Source: Acanthosepion lycidas (taxonomy: Eukaryota; Mollusca; Cephalopoda; Sepiida; Sepiidae). Taken from it: a stretch of 64,000 nucleotides of DNA. How positions within the stretch are numbered: position 1 is the first letter of the stretch; each line of letters starts with the position of its first letter. Positions 1 through 9,917 of the stretch are shown one piece after another. The stretch is from NCBI GenBank assembly GCA_963932145.1, contig OZ010571.1, forward strand, positions 157,137,318 to 157,201,317, given 5' to 3'. Made by a program: the position numbers and the translations under genes. The notes below the pieces were generated by a model. That model was not told where the DNA came from and ran no database searches. It was given only the letters and a program-made list of their open reading frames with translations.

Positions 1-836
1 TACAATCCTCTGGGCTATTAGTCTTCATGTCCAGTAATTATTAATTGAGATATCATTGCCTAAATGGAACAGCTGCTGAATTATATTTGACGTCTCTTAT
101 TCTAATTCCATTGCTTCTTGAATAAACAGCAATTGTTAGAACAGAAATGAATTTCTTTGATCATTGTAACTCTTTAATGTTTACTAACATTCTCATCTTT
201 GTGTGTGTTTTTTATGTTTACATTGGTTAAAATATTGTGATGAAAACAATAAACACAGAGATATTAGTTCATAAAGAATTCTTGAGCAAGGTAACCAGAA
301 TATAGGTAATTTTGTTTTTTATGCTGAGATACAAACAAATTCAGACATGAAAGTTTGAATATCATTCTGAGGATAATTTTGTGTAATTGTAGAAATAACT
401 GGCTAAAAATGAATGAACAGTGGAGCATTGTTCATTTTATAAGTGTTTTAATGTTGTTGTGAATAACATTAGGATTTGTCAGTTTTGGTCATCCATACTT
501 CAGCTTGTGCTCCTGTCAATGTTGGAAATGTCTTTGTAAATTTAAATGGACTTGTATAAGGAAAGCTGACTGAGTTCGTATTTGATCTCTAAACTAACAT
601 GACTGGTAAAAGACATCTGCTGTATGATTTTGGGGTTAAAAAGTAATGGTTGAAAATTTTTGTGTACATATAGTGGCTGTTGACTCACAAAGTGAATATG
701 ACCATCACTGACATGTCCAGCCCTTCAGTTACCCCTCCCCAACAACACTGCATTCATCGGTTGTGTGAACAAGAGTGGCTCATAAAGCCAGCCATCGATT
801 TGCATTTCCTGTCACATATGTGGTATATCAAATCAT
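1..836. other. AT-rich DNA, nothing recognised
   Basis: I see no ORF, repeat structure or RNA gene that I can support. It may be the intron or flank upstream of the GLT8D1-like gene. Confidence 0.5.
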
Positions 837-840
837 CTCG

Positions 841-960
841 GGGTGGTGGAAGTTGACTTTGATCATCATCACTTCTAATGTGCATTTTCACATGCCTTGT
901 CAGACACGACCTGGACTTGCACACCCTAGTGCAGGTAAATAAATATCTCTCTGTATCTAC

Positions 961-1022
<62 letters not shown>

Positions 1023-1087
1023 GCTATCATTACCGGGTGGTGGAAGTTGACTTTGATCATCATCATTTCCAATGTGCATTTTCACAT
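841..1087 (+). repeat. 53-bp direct duplication around a (CT)n(TA)n tract
   Basis: A unit at 841-893 (GGGTGGTGGAAGTTGAC through TTTTCACAT) recurs with three or so changes at 1035-1087. Between them lies a CT run followed by a TA run (about 961-1019). The short ORFs here on both strands only translate these repeats. Confidence 0.75.
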
Positions 1088-1110
1088 ACATACATACATA
1101 CATACATCTA

Positions 1111-1654
1111 TACACACTTGTGCAAATTAATTGACACAAAAGAAATAATTCCACTATTATTTACTTTTGTATTTTTCCAATAAAACATGATCCAGTGCAT
1201 ATGTTAGTACTTTGAATGCTCATTCCACGAAGTCGTTCCTTGCTGATTGACTACAGATTCTTGATTGGATTTAAATCAGGAGACATTCCAGGCCAGTCTA
1301 TAGCACTTTGATTTGCACAATGGTAAGTCTTGCCAGTGTGTTCATGCAGCATTACAATTTTTGTATGCTTTCTTGGAGTAATGCTCATCGCAGACAATGT
1401 CCATAAGACAACTAATTGACAATCGAGACAATAGTGTCTGGGCATGATAAAAATCTGAGGCAATCTCAGATGATGCAATATTTTTCAAAGACAAATTTTA
1501 ACATATACCTTGAAAATAGATTCATCCTACTGCACCCCACTGCAAATGACCTAATCTGAAAAAAAAATAGAAATCAATTACACCCTGTAACTCCATATGG
1601 TGAAAGAAAGGAAACTAAAGCATTTCTTTCAATTGATTTGCACAAGGGTGTGTA
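1111..1654 (-). mobile_element. Internally deleted Tc1-like transposon with terminal inverted repeats
   Basis: On the minus strand 1251-1478 encodes a Tc1 transposase C-terminal fragment ending DWPGMSPDLNPIKNL, the conserved block between the second and third catalytic acidic residues. The ends are inverted repeats: TACACACTTGTGCAAATTAA at 1111 against the complement of the sequence ending at 1654 (TACACACCCTTGTGCAAATC). At about 540 bp it lacks most of the transposase, and stops break the frame. It is flanked by TA/CA repeats, consistent with TA target choice. It cannot encode a working enzyme. Confidence 0.75.
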
Positions 1655-1656
1655 TT

Positions 1657-1695
<39 letters not shown>

Positions 1696-1697
1696 GT
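1657..1697. repeat. (GT)n(AT)n microsatellite
   Basis: A TG run followed by a TA run sits directly against the right end of the Tc1-like remnant. Confidence 0.9.
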
Positions 1698-1839
1698 TTG
1701 CTCAGTTGGTTTCCCAACTGCCTGCATTATTCAAGAACAATGTATGTTCAAAACTCTTCTAGAAATGTGGCAATGTATGTTGATGTTTTGAAGGTGGTAT
1801 AATGCCAGGTTCTCTTTGGAGATATATATATATATATAA

Positions 1840-2050
1840 AGAAATATAGTCTTAAGGTGTGCTATATTTATGGGATAAAGTGCTCAATATCAGAGATAGA
1901 GTGTGTGTAAATATAGGCGTCAACACTTAGAGGCGACAGTCTGTTTCATGCTATATGCAATCGTCAGGCCACGTGTGCTGTTATTTTTCTCGGCTATTTA
2001 TATACATATACGGGTCAGTGGTGCATTGTGGGTAGTCTATTATGGCGGTT
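1840..2050 (+). repeat. Copy of the dispersed hairpin-core repeat
   Basis: It begins beside a TA run, passes through GTGCTATATTTATGGGATAA and CTCAATATCAGAGATAGAG, then the conserved core GAGGCGACAGTCTGTTTCAT...GCAATCGTCAGGCC, then TGCATTGTGGGTAGTC. Related copies are at 32954-33120, 43166-43440, 61185-61375 and, decayed, near 58405 and 63600. This copy lacks the second arm of the hairpin. Confidence 0.7.
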
Positions 2051-2059
2051 ATTTTACCG

Positions 2060-3060
2060 GAAGTCATTTATTTATTTATTTGGGTTAAATTATTTTGCTT
2101 GTTTTTATTTTTGTTTCTTATTTTATTTATTTATTTATTTTTTATTTTTTTATCTGTGTTTTATTATGTAGTAAAAATTTGTTTATATCACTTATTTAAT
2201 AGTTTTGTTTTGATTTGAGAATTTAATTAAATCTATTTATTCGATTTTGGGGTTGATTGTTGTAGTTTGGTCTAACTATTATTTTAGCAGGAACAGTTTT
2301 TAATTTGTGTTCATTTGGGTTGATTATCTTTATTTGTTTTTTGTAATGGTAACTTTATCGGGGTTGGTTTGTTTATTTATTTACTTTGATGAATTTAGGT
2401 CAATTGATTTTACATGTATATTTTCTCTTTTCGATTTTTAAGTAATGTAGTTTTTATTTATTTATTTTTATTATTATTTTTTTTTATTTTTATTTTATTT
2501 ATTTTTTTTTATTGTTATATAACAGTTAGTATTTTTTTCGTCTGATTTTTTTGGTTCGATTTTTTAGTCTAATAATGGTTTGCCAATTTGTTTATTATTT
2601 ATTTGGGTTCGTTTTTTTTGTTATTATTATTATTATTCTATTTTGGCTATTCTAACAGGTGTGATTTGGTAATTTGTTTGGATTAATTATTTTTGCTTAT
2701 TTTATTGTTATTTTGTTTATTTGTTTGTTTTTCCTTATTTTCCAAGATATTTTTGGTGCGATGTGCATCTTGTTTTTAATTTCCCAGATATACTTAGAAA
2801 GCATTGTACTGTTCGCATATTTACTATTTGTGAAAGATGTTTTGTGTGTATAATTTCTTTGTTTCCAGGGTCCTTCAGTTACTCCTATGTATACTTTTTC
2901 TTCATTATCTGTTGATTTTATCGTGGCTTGGTATATTACGTTGTTTTGTAAACAATTTCCGTTTAAGGGACATTCGTTCTTTATTCTTTAGTTGCATGTG
3001 GGTTTAATTTGTTCGTGTGGTTTGTTGATAATTTTTCTGTTGTGCTTTTTATTATTATTT
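2060..3060. other. Very T-rich low-complexity DNA
   Basis: Runs of TTTA, TTAT and T dominate the + strand, strongly asymmetric between strands. I see no gene; an ORF at 2721-2915 has no recognisable similarity. Confidence 0.6.
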
Positions 3061-3069
3061 TTATTACTG

Positions 3070-4578
3070 CCAACTTGTAAAATCTCCTTCATTGTATAGA
3101 GATTGTTGGCATCAGTAACTGCCTTATTCCATAATGCCTTCTTGCAAGCATTGGCCATCTTTGTTTTTATGGTATCAGCTGACTCAACACAAAACTAAAT
3201 TGCATCTACAGTTGGGGAGCTCTTCCATAAATCTGGGTTAGCATCCAATGGAACATGAATCCTGGCTAAGGTAAGGTGGATATTTGTCACCTTCAAACAC
3301 TTCATGATGCTTTACCCAAGTGGCTGCATCAGTGACTTCAGCATTTTCATCCTCGTATGTCAGAGATTTGCGATGGGCTGGGAACATTTTAAATAAGGAC
3401 TTTGAATAGCTCCTTCATCTTGAGTTACTTTACTTCAAGTGTAGTGTTGGCACCAATCAAACAACACAATATCTTTAACTCAAGCCTTCTTATTGTGTTT
3501 CCAGATCATAGCATATTATTATTGTTTTCATTTTGAAGAGTGTAGGGATAGACTCTGTATACTAGAGTGGATTTAATCATATGACTTGTCACATAAGCAC
3601 CAGAGGAAGCTGATCCTTCAAGCTTTAAAACTTTGGGTCTTGTTGCAATTCTTATCAGTGTAGATATTTGACATTTTCTTCAAAAAGCCAATTGCATCAC
3701 AACTGAAGATACTTTTGATAATTGTGTTTTTCCTTAATTACTTTTTTTTTTTTTTTTTTCTTCCTTGAGCTGTTCTGGGTATTGATGCTATTTCTGTATC
3801 AGATGATGATGATTCTTCTGAGATCTTAAAGTCTTTATGTAGGCATGAACCCTTCTTTTACTAGCTTTAAACACCTTACTCTCTTCAACCCCCTTCCTGT
3901 AATAATTTTTATTGGTTAAAGTGCTTTTTCATGCAGAATGTTTGTCAACAAGGGCGTGCTTTTGTAGCATGTTCTCCATCCATACACATAATGCTTTCTC
4001 AGTCTTTACAAGCATTTTGTCACAAACCAGAGACACCATTTTTTAAATTGTTTTGCAATTGCAAGTGAAACATTCTTGCAAATTTAATCTTTTTTTGTCT
4101 TTGTTTTATTGCATAGACACTAGACTCCTTTTCTGACCATTTCCTTCTTACTTGCGATATGTTTTTCAACTGATCCAACATTTGTAACTTTTATTGCAGA
4201 CTTAGCACTTTTCTAGCTTTCTACTGCTGCCCTTAGTAATCTTACCACCAAATTCTTTTGGAATCATTTCACACAAAAAAACATACTGCAAAAAACACAG
4301 CACAGCAAATGCTGCAAACAACATATGTAGCAAGCAACTTAGGAACTCTTTAATTGTAAAGGAGAAAATGCATGAAAAGAATGATAAAGGAAGAGGGGAG
4401 TGTTTCCTCTTTTTACATCAGGTGATGCAGTTTTATGTGGAACAAGATGTTAAAAGTTTTAAGGAGTTTTGAATTAAAAAAACAAAATAAATTTAGCCAC
4501 ATATATTTAAAACCACTCCATTTAAATCCATGAAGGCCCGCTGTACATAATTCAACTTTTATTTATTCTACAAGTTGG
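3070..4578 (-). pseudogene. Degenerate pogo/Tigger-type (CENP-B-like) transposase
   Basis: Reading the minus strand in shifting frames gives blocks resembling Tigger/jerky proteins: MLVKTEKALCVWMENM (DNA-binding region), VFKASKRRVHAYIKT, a block like the ETGLF-KK segment before the first catalytic Asp, and near the C-terminus ESADTIKTKMANACKKALWN. Many stops and frameshifts break it. CCAACTTGTAAAAT at 3070-3083 and the inverse of CCAACTTGTAGAAT at 4565-4578 could be the terminal repeats, though this is uncertain. The family call rests on remembered consensus. Confidence 0.55.
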
Positions 4579-4599
4579 AATAATATTAATAAGTCGTTG

Positions 4600-5520
4600 T
4601 TGTTTTTTTTTTTTTTTTTTTTTTTTTAAAGTATTTTTGTTTATTCCTGTCTACTCATCTACTTTCCTCATGAAAGTAGAAATGGGAAAATGAGGTTTTG
4701 GTTGTTTTGTTTTTAAAGCCATTCTTTTCATTCAGTTTATGAATTTTTTTAAAATTCTGTTTTTAATGTAGATAAATAAAGACAGGGTTCATTGGATCTG
4801 ATGGACATTTTCTCTCATTTAATATCAACTTCTCTTTAAGTAGATAAAATTGTTTAGATTTTTTTTCTTTACATTTATAATCCTTAGATATCTGTGCTTG
4901 TGGCAAGATATATTCAAGTGAAGTGTTAAAGGTCAGAGGGTCTTAAACTTTTGAATGAAACGTGACCTTAGAGATTGAAACTACAAAATGTTTCAAGGTT
5001 ATTTCACTTGTACAAATTGACCTTTCATATATTTTTCAGTTAAGAAGCTTTGAGAATTATTTATATCTCTTGACTAATTTTGCACTTTGCACTCTTCAAT
5101 AAATGCAAACTTTATTTGTCTTCCTGCTTTTTTGTTAACTTAATTCAAGACTAATGTTTCTAGAAGTATCAGTTATTTTATTTCCTCGTTCTCTAAATGA
5201 TTTATTTTGCATGTGGTGCTACATATTTAAGATTCTGAACTGCAGAAACACTTTTGTATAATGAATTAAATAACTATCTGTAAATAGCATAAAAACATTA
5301 GAAATCTGTGAAAAGTGTTAAAATGCAAAAATAATTTTATTTCATAAAAGTCCCCCCCCCCCATTAATCTGTATTTACTTATCTTTTATCTGGCACAAGA
5401 CCAAAATATGTAATTTTTATGAGAACTGGTTTGAGAGATTGTGTGGGTTCATGTTTTGGCAAGTTTCTTATCTCTGCAAATGAATTTCCAAAATATTGCT
5501 ATATTTACCAGAAAAGTTTC
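4600..5520. other. AT-rich DNA with homopolymer runs
   Basis: A T tract near 4604-4627 and a C10 run near 5353 are the only distinct features. No gene was seen. Confidence 0.5.
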
Positions 5521-5525
5521 TTTTA

Positions 5526-5812
5526 TTTACATTATTCAGACGGTTCTCCTCATCTTTGTTGCCATATTTATTATGACGTTTCGGCCGTTGTACACTCCGA
5601 CCTTCTTCAGGTGGTTGGAATGTCGAACTGAACCCTTTATTTCGCTCACTGGGGTAGACTGTTCTAGTTCCACGTGTCATGTTTAATGGATGTCAGTTAT
5701 CAGTTATCTGCTTTAACCGAGTATTGAACTCACACTCTTTGGGTCCTGTCACTGGATCTAACCAACGCCTTTATCCACTGTGCCATGTGTCCTCGAGGGT
5801 TAAAGCGTTAAG
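5526..5812 (-). repeat. tRNA-derived SINE, minus-strand copy
   Basis: Read on the minus strand it starts with a tRNA-like head: A-box-like CAGTGGATAAAGGCGTTGG and B-box-like GAGTTCAATACTC. A body follows with GGAACTAGAACAG, CCACCTGAAGAAGG and CGGCCGAAACGTC, then AACAAAGATGAGG. ORFs in this region translate the repeat. A second, oppositely oriented partial copy abuts it. Confidence 0.65.
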
Positions 5813-6066
5813 TTCGACATTCCAACCACCTGAAGAAGGTCCGAGCGTACAACGGCCAAAATGTTGTAGTAAATATGGCGACAGAGATGAGGACAATAGT
5901 CTCAACAATGTAAATAGTGTACATAATACCTCATTTCAGAAATATAGACAGATACTGAAAGGCTGAAACGCAATAAATATGTCAACAAAATTGAGGATAA
6001 TAGTCCAAATAATGTAAATAGTGTACATAATAACTCATCTCAGAAATACAGAGAGATACTGAAAGT
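5813..6066 (+). repeat. Partial SINE copy in opposite orientation, with duplicated 3' part
   Basis: The body from GACATTCCAACCACCTGAAG onward repeats the neighbouring SINE in + orientation. Its 3' section (…AATAGTGTACATAATA…CAGATACTGAAAG) occurs twice in tandem, at about 5900-5965 and 5995-6066. Confidence 0.65.
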
Positions 6067-6589
6067 TTCTTTTGTTGGGCAACAATATTTGTTGTCTTCT
6101 GATTGTGAGAAGACATTGACAGAAGCATTTTAATAATACAAAGTCCTATTCTCATGAATAGGACTTTATTTTATGATGAGACAATTGAATGGTATTTAAC
6201 AAAAATTTTTTGTTTTTAACACATGTCTATCATGGCCTTATTATCTGGAGATCAAATTTCTTGGCGTAAAATTGCTAAAAATATAACGTAAATTTTTTTT
6301 CCCCAGAACATCTCATGTTTTAAATTTCTATATGAGTGGGAATAAATTTTCACTTATTATTAGTATACTGACATATTTGTGGATCATAACTTTTTTTTTT
6401 TTTCTTTTTTCAAATTGTTCTCAATGTGGGTGTGCAGTTTCAGTATCCCCTATGGCCAGTTTAAGGGCAAACACCACAATATTTGGAAATAATGTTTTTA
6501 ATTTTATTTTTATTATTTTTTAAATGAGAGGGAATTTTCCGTTTTAGAAATAGTGACTGCACTTTTCATTTGTTATATAAACAATGTAT

Positions 6590-6590
6590 T

Positions 6591-6634
<44 letters not shown>

Positions 6635-6636
6635 TG
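6590..6636. repeat. (TA)n(CA)n microsatellite
   Basis: TA repeat followed by CA repeat on the left side of the Penelope-like fragment; a similar tract at 7270-7312 lies on the right. Confidence 0.9.
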
Positions 6637-6649
6637 TATATGTATGTAT

Positions 6650-7240
6650 ATTAAATAATATAGACAAGTTGTGCCTATTTATTTTAAGTAAGTTCCTTTC
6701 ATATTGTCTGATAAGTTTAATCACATTATTGTTGAAAGATGAAAGGAAAACACCATATTGATACATGTTTAAATCCACTCTAAGCTTTCGGCTTACATAA
6801 GCCATTATCAAAGATGACAATTATATTTCAATATATCAAACAATACACAGATGAAACAATAATGATAGTCTGTTTTTGTTGTATGAAAAATTTCAAAGCA
6901 ACGACAAACTTGTGTATACGAGACGCGGAAGCAAAAATTGCATTGCAGCTCGTGACATCACAGATGAAAACGAGAAGTATTAAGTATGGGAAGCCGTTGG
7001 TATAACCCATGGCTTCTGTTATCAATTATAGACATTTAAGAATATTTGTGGAGATTTCGTAGTTTATTTTGTTCAGGTTAGGTTTCAACTGTTTTATGTA
7101 TATAACTTCAAGAATTTTTAGTTTTTGTATCAATGTGGTGATTCCCTTTCGTCTTTCAATGATAATGTTATTAAGCTTATCTGACAATATGAAAGGAACA
7201 TACTTAAAATAGACACAACTTGTCTGTATTATTTAATGAA
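6650..7240 (-). mobile_element. Penelope-like element 3' fragment with 110-bp inverted arms
   Basis: 6650-6765 and 7130-7240 are near-perfect inverted copies of about 110 bp. On the minus strand the inner part reads KILEVIYIKQLKPNLNKINY followed by ...STNILKCL and a stop, the usual C-terminus after the GIY-YIG endonuclease of Penelope-like retroelements. The + strand phrase AAGCTTTCGGCTTACATAAG beyond the stop is part of the element's tail. No reverse transcriptase core is present. Confidence 0.6.
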
Positions 7241-7269
7241 ACATGCACCAATGAAAAATTGCTGCCTAA

Positions 7270-7271
7270 AT

Positions 7272-7309
<38 letters not shown>

Positions 7310-7312
7310 TTA
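7270..7312. repeat. (CA)n(TA)n microsatellite
   Basis: Simple repeat about 215 bp before the first visible GLT8D1-like exon. Confidence 0.9.
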
Positions 7313-7527
7313 TTTATTTTATTTATTTATTTATTTCCTCTTTGAAGACCAGAAAAAATCTCAAAATGACAAAAATTAATGAAGCTTCATTAAGAAATAA
7401 TTTCAATTATTTTGTTTAGAAATTTAGATTCTTAAGAACTGTATAATATGCTATGCCAAAATTTGGAAGAAAAAAAATATTTTCTCTTCTTTTTTATTTC
7501 TTTTTTCTTTTTCTTTTTTTCTTTTAG

Positions 7528-7626
7528 TGGGCATTGTGGTGTTGGTGATATGGTTGATCACACTATTCTACTTATGGCTCCCTAATATTGTCGATTCCAA
7601 GAAATGGCCTTTTCTGGGAAAGAAAG
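7528..7626 (+). CDS. GLT8D1: GLT8D1-like exon A: membrane anchor
   Basis: A pyrimidine-rich acceptor ending TTTTAG precedes 7528 and the donor is GTAAAA at 7627. Two bases complete a codon, followed by 32 codons. The segment GIVVLVIWLITLFYLWLP is strongly hydrophobic and is followed by lysine-containing residues, as expected for a signal anchor. The exon ends on the first base of a glycine codon. Confidence 0.85.
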
Positions 7627-9884
7627 GTAAAAGATGTTTTTCCTCTTTTGAATGAAACTTCAGTCTTTGAATAAACAATTGTTTCATACCCAGTTTTTAA
7701 AAGATTTTTCATTTTGTGTCATTGAGATTATAAATTGTCATAAAAATAAAAGATTTATTTTTACAAAATGATTTCTAAAAAGCCACAAAATTATGGAAAT
7801 TTCTTTTGTCTCAAATTAAATCACAAAAATTCTTTTCTAAAAGATTACCAAAATGTTAAATCTTACATTTGAATGTCTTTATTTTAACATCAAGGTTTTT
7901 TTGTTATTAGCTTTTATGTCTTGTTTTGCAGTGTTGAAAGATTTGTTGAAAAAGTTTATAAAAATGTTTCTCAAATTTATTTTTCATAAATGGATTATTT
8001 CAAAATGCTACAATAGAACTGAACAAAAATAATAATTGATATTCTCTACTGATGGAATTTTAAAGACTTGCTTACCATTCTATTGTTAAAGAAAATAATA
8101 ATAGTAGAGATCTTTATTCAGAAGAATCCAGACATTCTTTGAGATAGAAATTTATTTACTAGTTGCTGTTCAAGATTGTTGAAGTCCTTGAGATTTGTGA
8201 AAATAACAATTTAACTTTTTGAACATTTTAAAATTTTTTGAAAAACAAGTTTTTCTTTTTTTTTTTTTTCAATATTTATAAAAATGTCTTTAAAAACATT
8301 GACTATTCACCATTCCAAAAGTTGCTTAAAATGACTGATTATTGGGTTTTTTTTTTTTTTGTTTATTTGTTTTTTCACTTTTTCTAGTGTTTTTCTTCTT
8401 TTTTGCTTCTTTTTCTTTTTAAATCTTGAAATGAGAAAAAATCTGTTTGAAATTTTGTTATGTTTGTCATCATCCACTAATTGAATACTCTCTTGCAACA
8501 ATTCTGGAGCCAATTTCGTTTGTATTGCTAGCAGATTTGGTTTTCTTATAAAAATATTTTTGCCATAAAAATTTTCTTTTTAATAAATAATCTTTATGAA
8601 AATTCTCTTTTTTTTATACTGTTTTCTTTTTTCTCTTATGATGCACAATTTTTTTAAATATATTTCATGTAATTTGATAAAACATTTGATGAGTTTGTGG
8701 GATAATTTATCAGTAATTTTGTCATTTGATATAAAAATAGTTTTTGGGTTTGTGTAATGTATATTTTTTATAAGATGAAATTATTCTTTGGTTATATAAA
8801 GATCTTCACTTTTATTGTTTGCTCATTGGTTTTATTTGATTCTATTTTTGCCAGGTCTGAACAGTATAAACATGAATTCCAAAGCAAACAGTACAAACAT
8901 GATGCATGTTGTGATCACTTCTGACAAACATACACTTGGTGGAATGATAGCCACAATGAACAGCATCTATTCAAACACTCGACATGACGTCATGTTTCAT
9001 TTGGTTGTGGATGATGAAAGTTTTGACCACATCATGTAAGTTGTTTAAAGAAGAAAATCCAATTTCTTGTTAGTTTAGTTACAACAAATCTAGAGGTGTG
9101 ATAGTTGTTAGAAACACATCTATAAAACTGATATATTTTATCTATCACAATATGTACTTGAATAAAGTTATATTAAATATTTAATTTCCAAAAATTATGA
9201 CTAGAGAAGACATTTAAGATCAATTAGAGTTTGATTAGAAAGAAGTTAACTAGATTTTTGATTTATCCTGTATTCAAAATTAAGTTTGTTTTGTTTTGTT
9301 TTATGGCATATCAACCTCAATGGGTCATTTAATGTCGACAACTTCTTTTTTTTTTTTTTTTTTTTTCCTGGTAATATTTTTGCTTTGTCAAAAATCCATT
9401 TTTGTTAATATTTTTTTTTTTTCAAAAACGTATAGCTGGTAATATTTTTTTTTTTTTTTTTTTTTTCAAAAACGTACAGCTGGAAACATTATTTTTTCAA
9501 AAACGTATTATCAGAGGCCTTGCTGTTGGACGCAGTTCATCGTCTTACCCAGGATGCTCAAAATTAAGAACAGATTATTTTGTTGAAATAAAATTTTTTA
9601 GACTGCGGTGATATGTAGATTAGTCAATTAACATACTCAGGCTATATCACTCTTTTGATTAGGAGGAGGAGAAAAACTACTATGCCTGAGCATTGAGTAG
9701 TAACACAAAGTACTGAGGACTTCAAAACAATGGTGTTGCCAATAGAATTAGAGAATCCTGATTTTGTGGCTGCATGGATAAAAGTATTTGTAGATAAAGC
9801 AAAGGACTAAGAAATTAAGAGACACTAAAGAAACAGGAAGGGAAAATGAAATAACCGATCTTTTTTTTTTTTTTTCTTTTTTTC

Positions 9885-9917
<33 letters not shown>

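Noticed and set aside
3070-4578. Host CENP-B/jerky-type gene
   Set aside because: Stops and frameshifts throughout; it fits a dead transposon better than a host gene.
5679-5966. 95-codon ORF (…FQPPEEGPSVQRPKCC…) as a protein gene
   Set aside because: The same peptide recurs at 15374-15565 and 15648-15842 because it translates the SINE body.
8307-8513. Lysine-rich minus-strand ORF
   Set aside because: Derived from T tracts in an intron, with no similarity.
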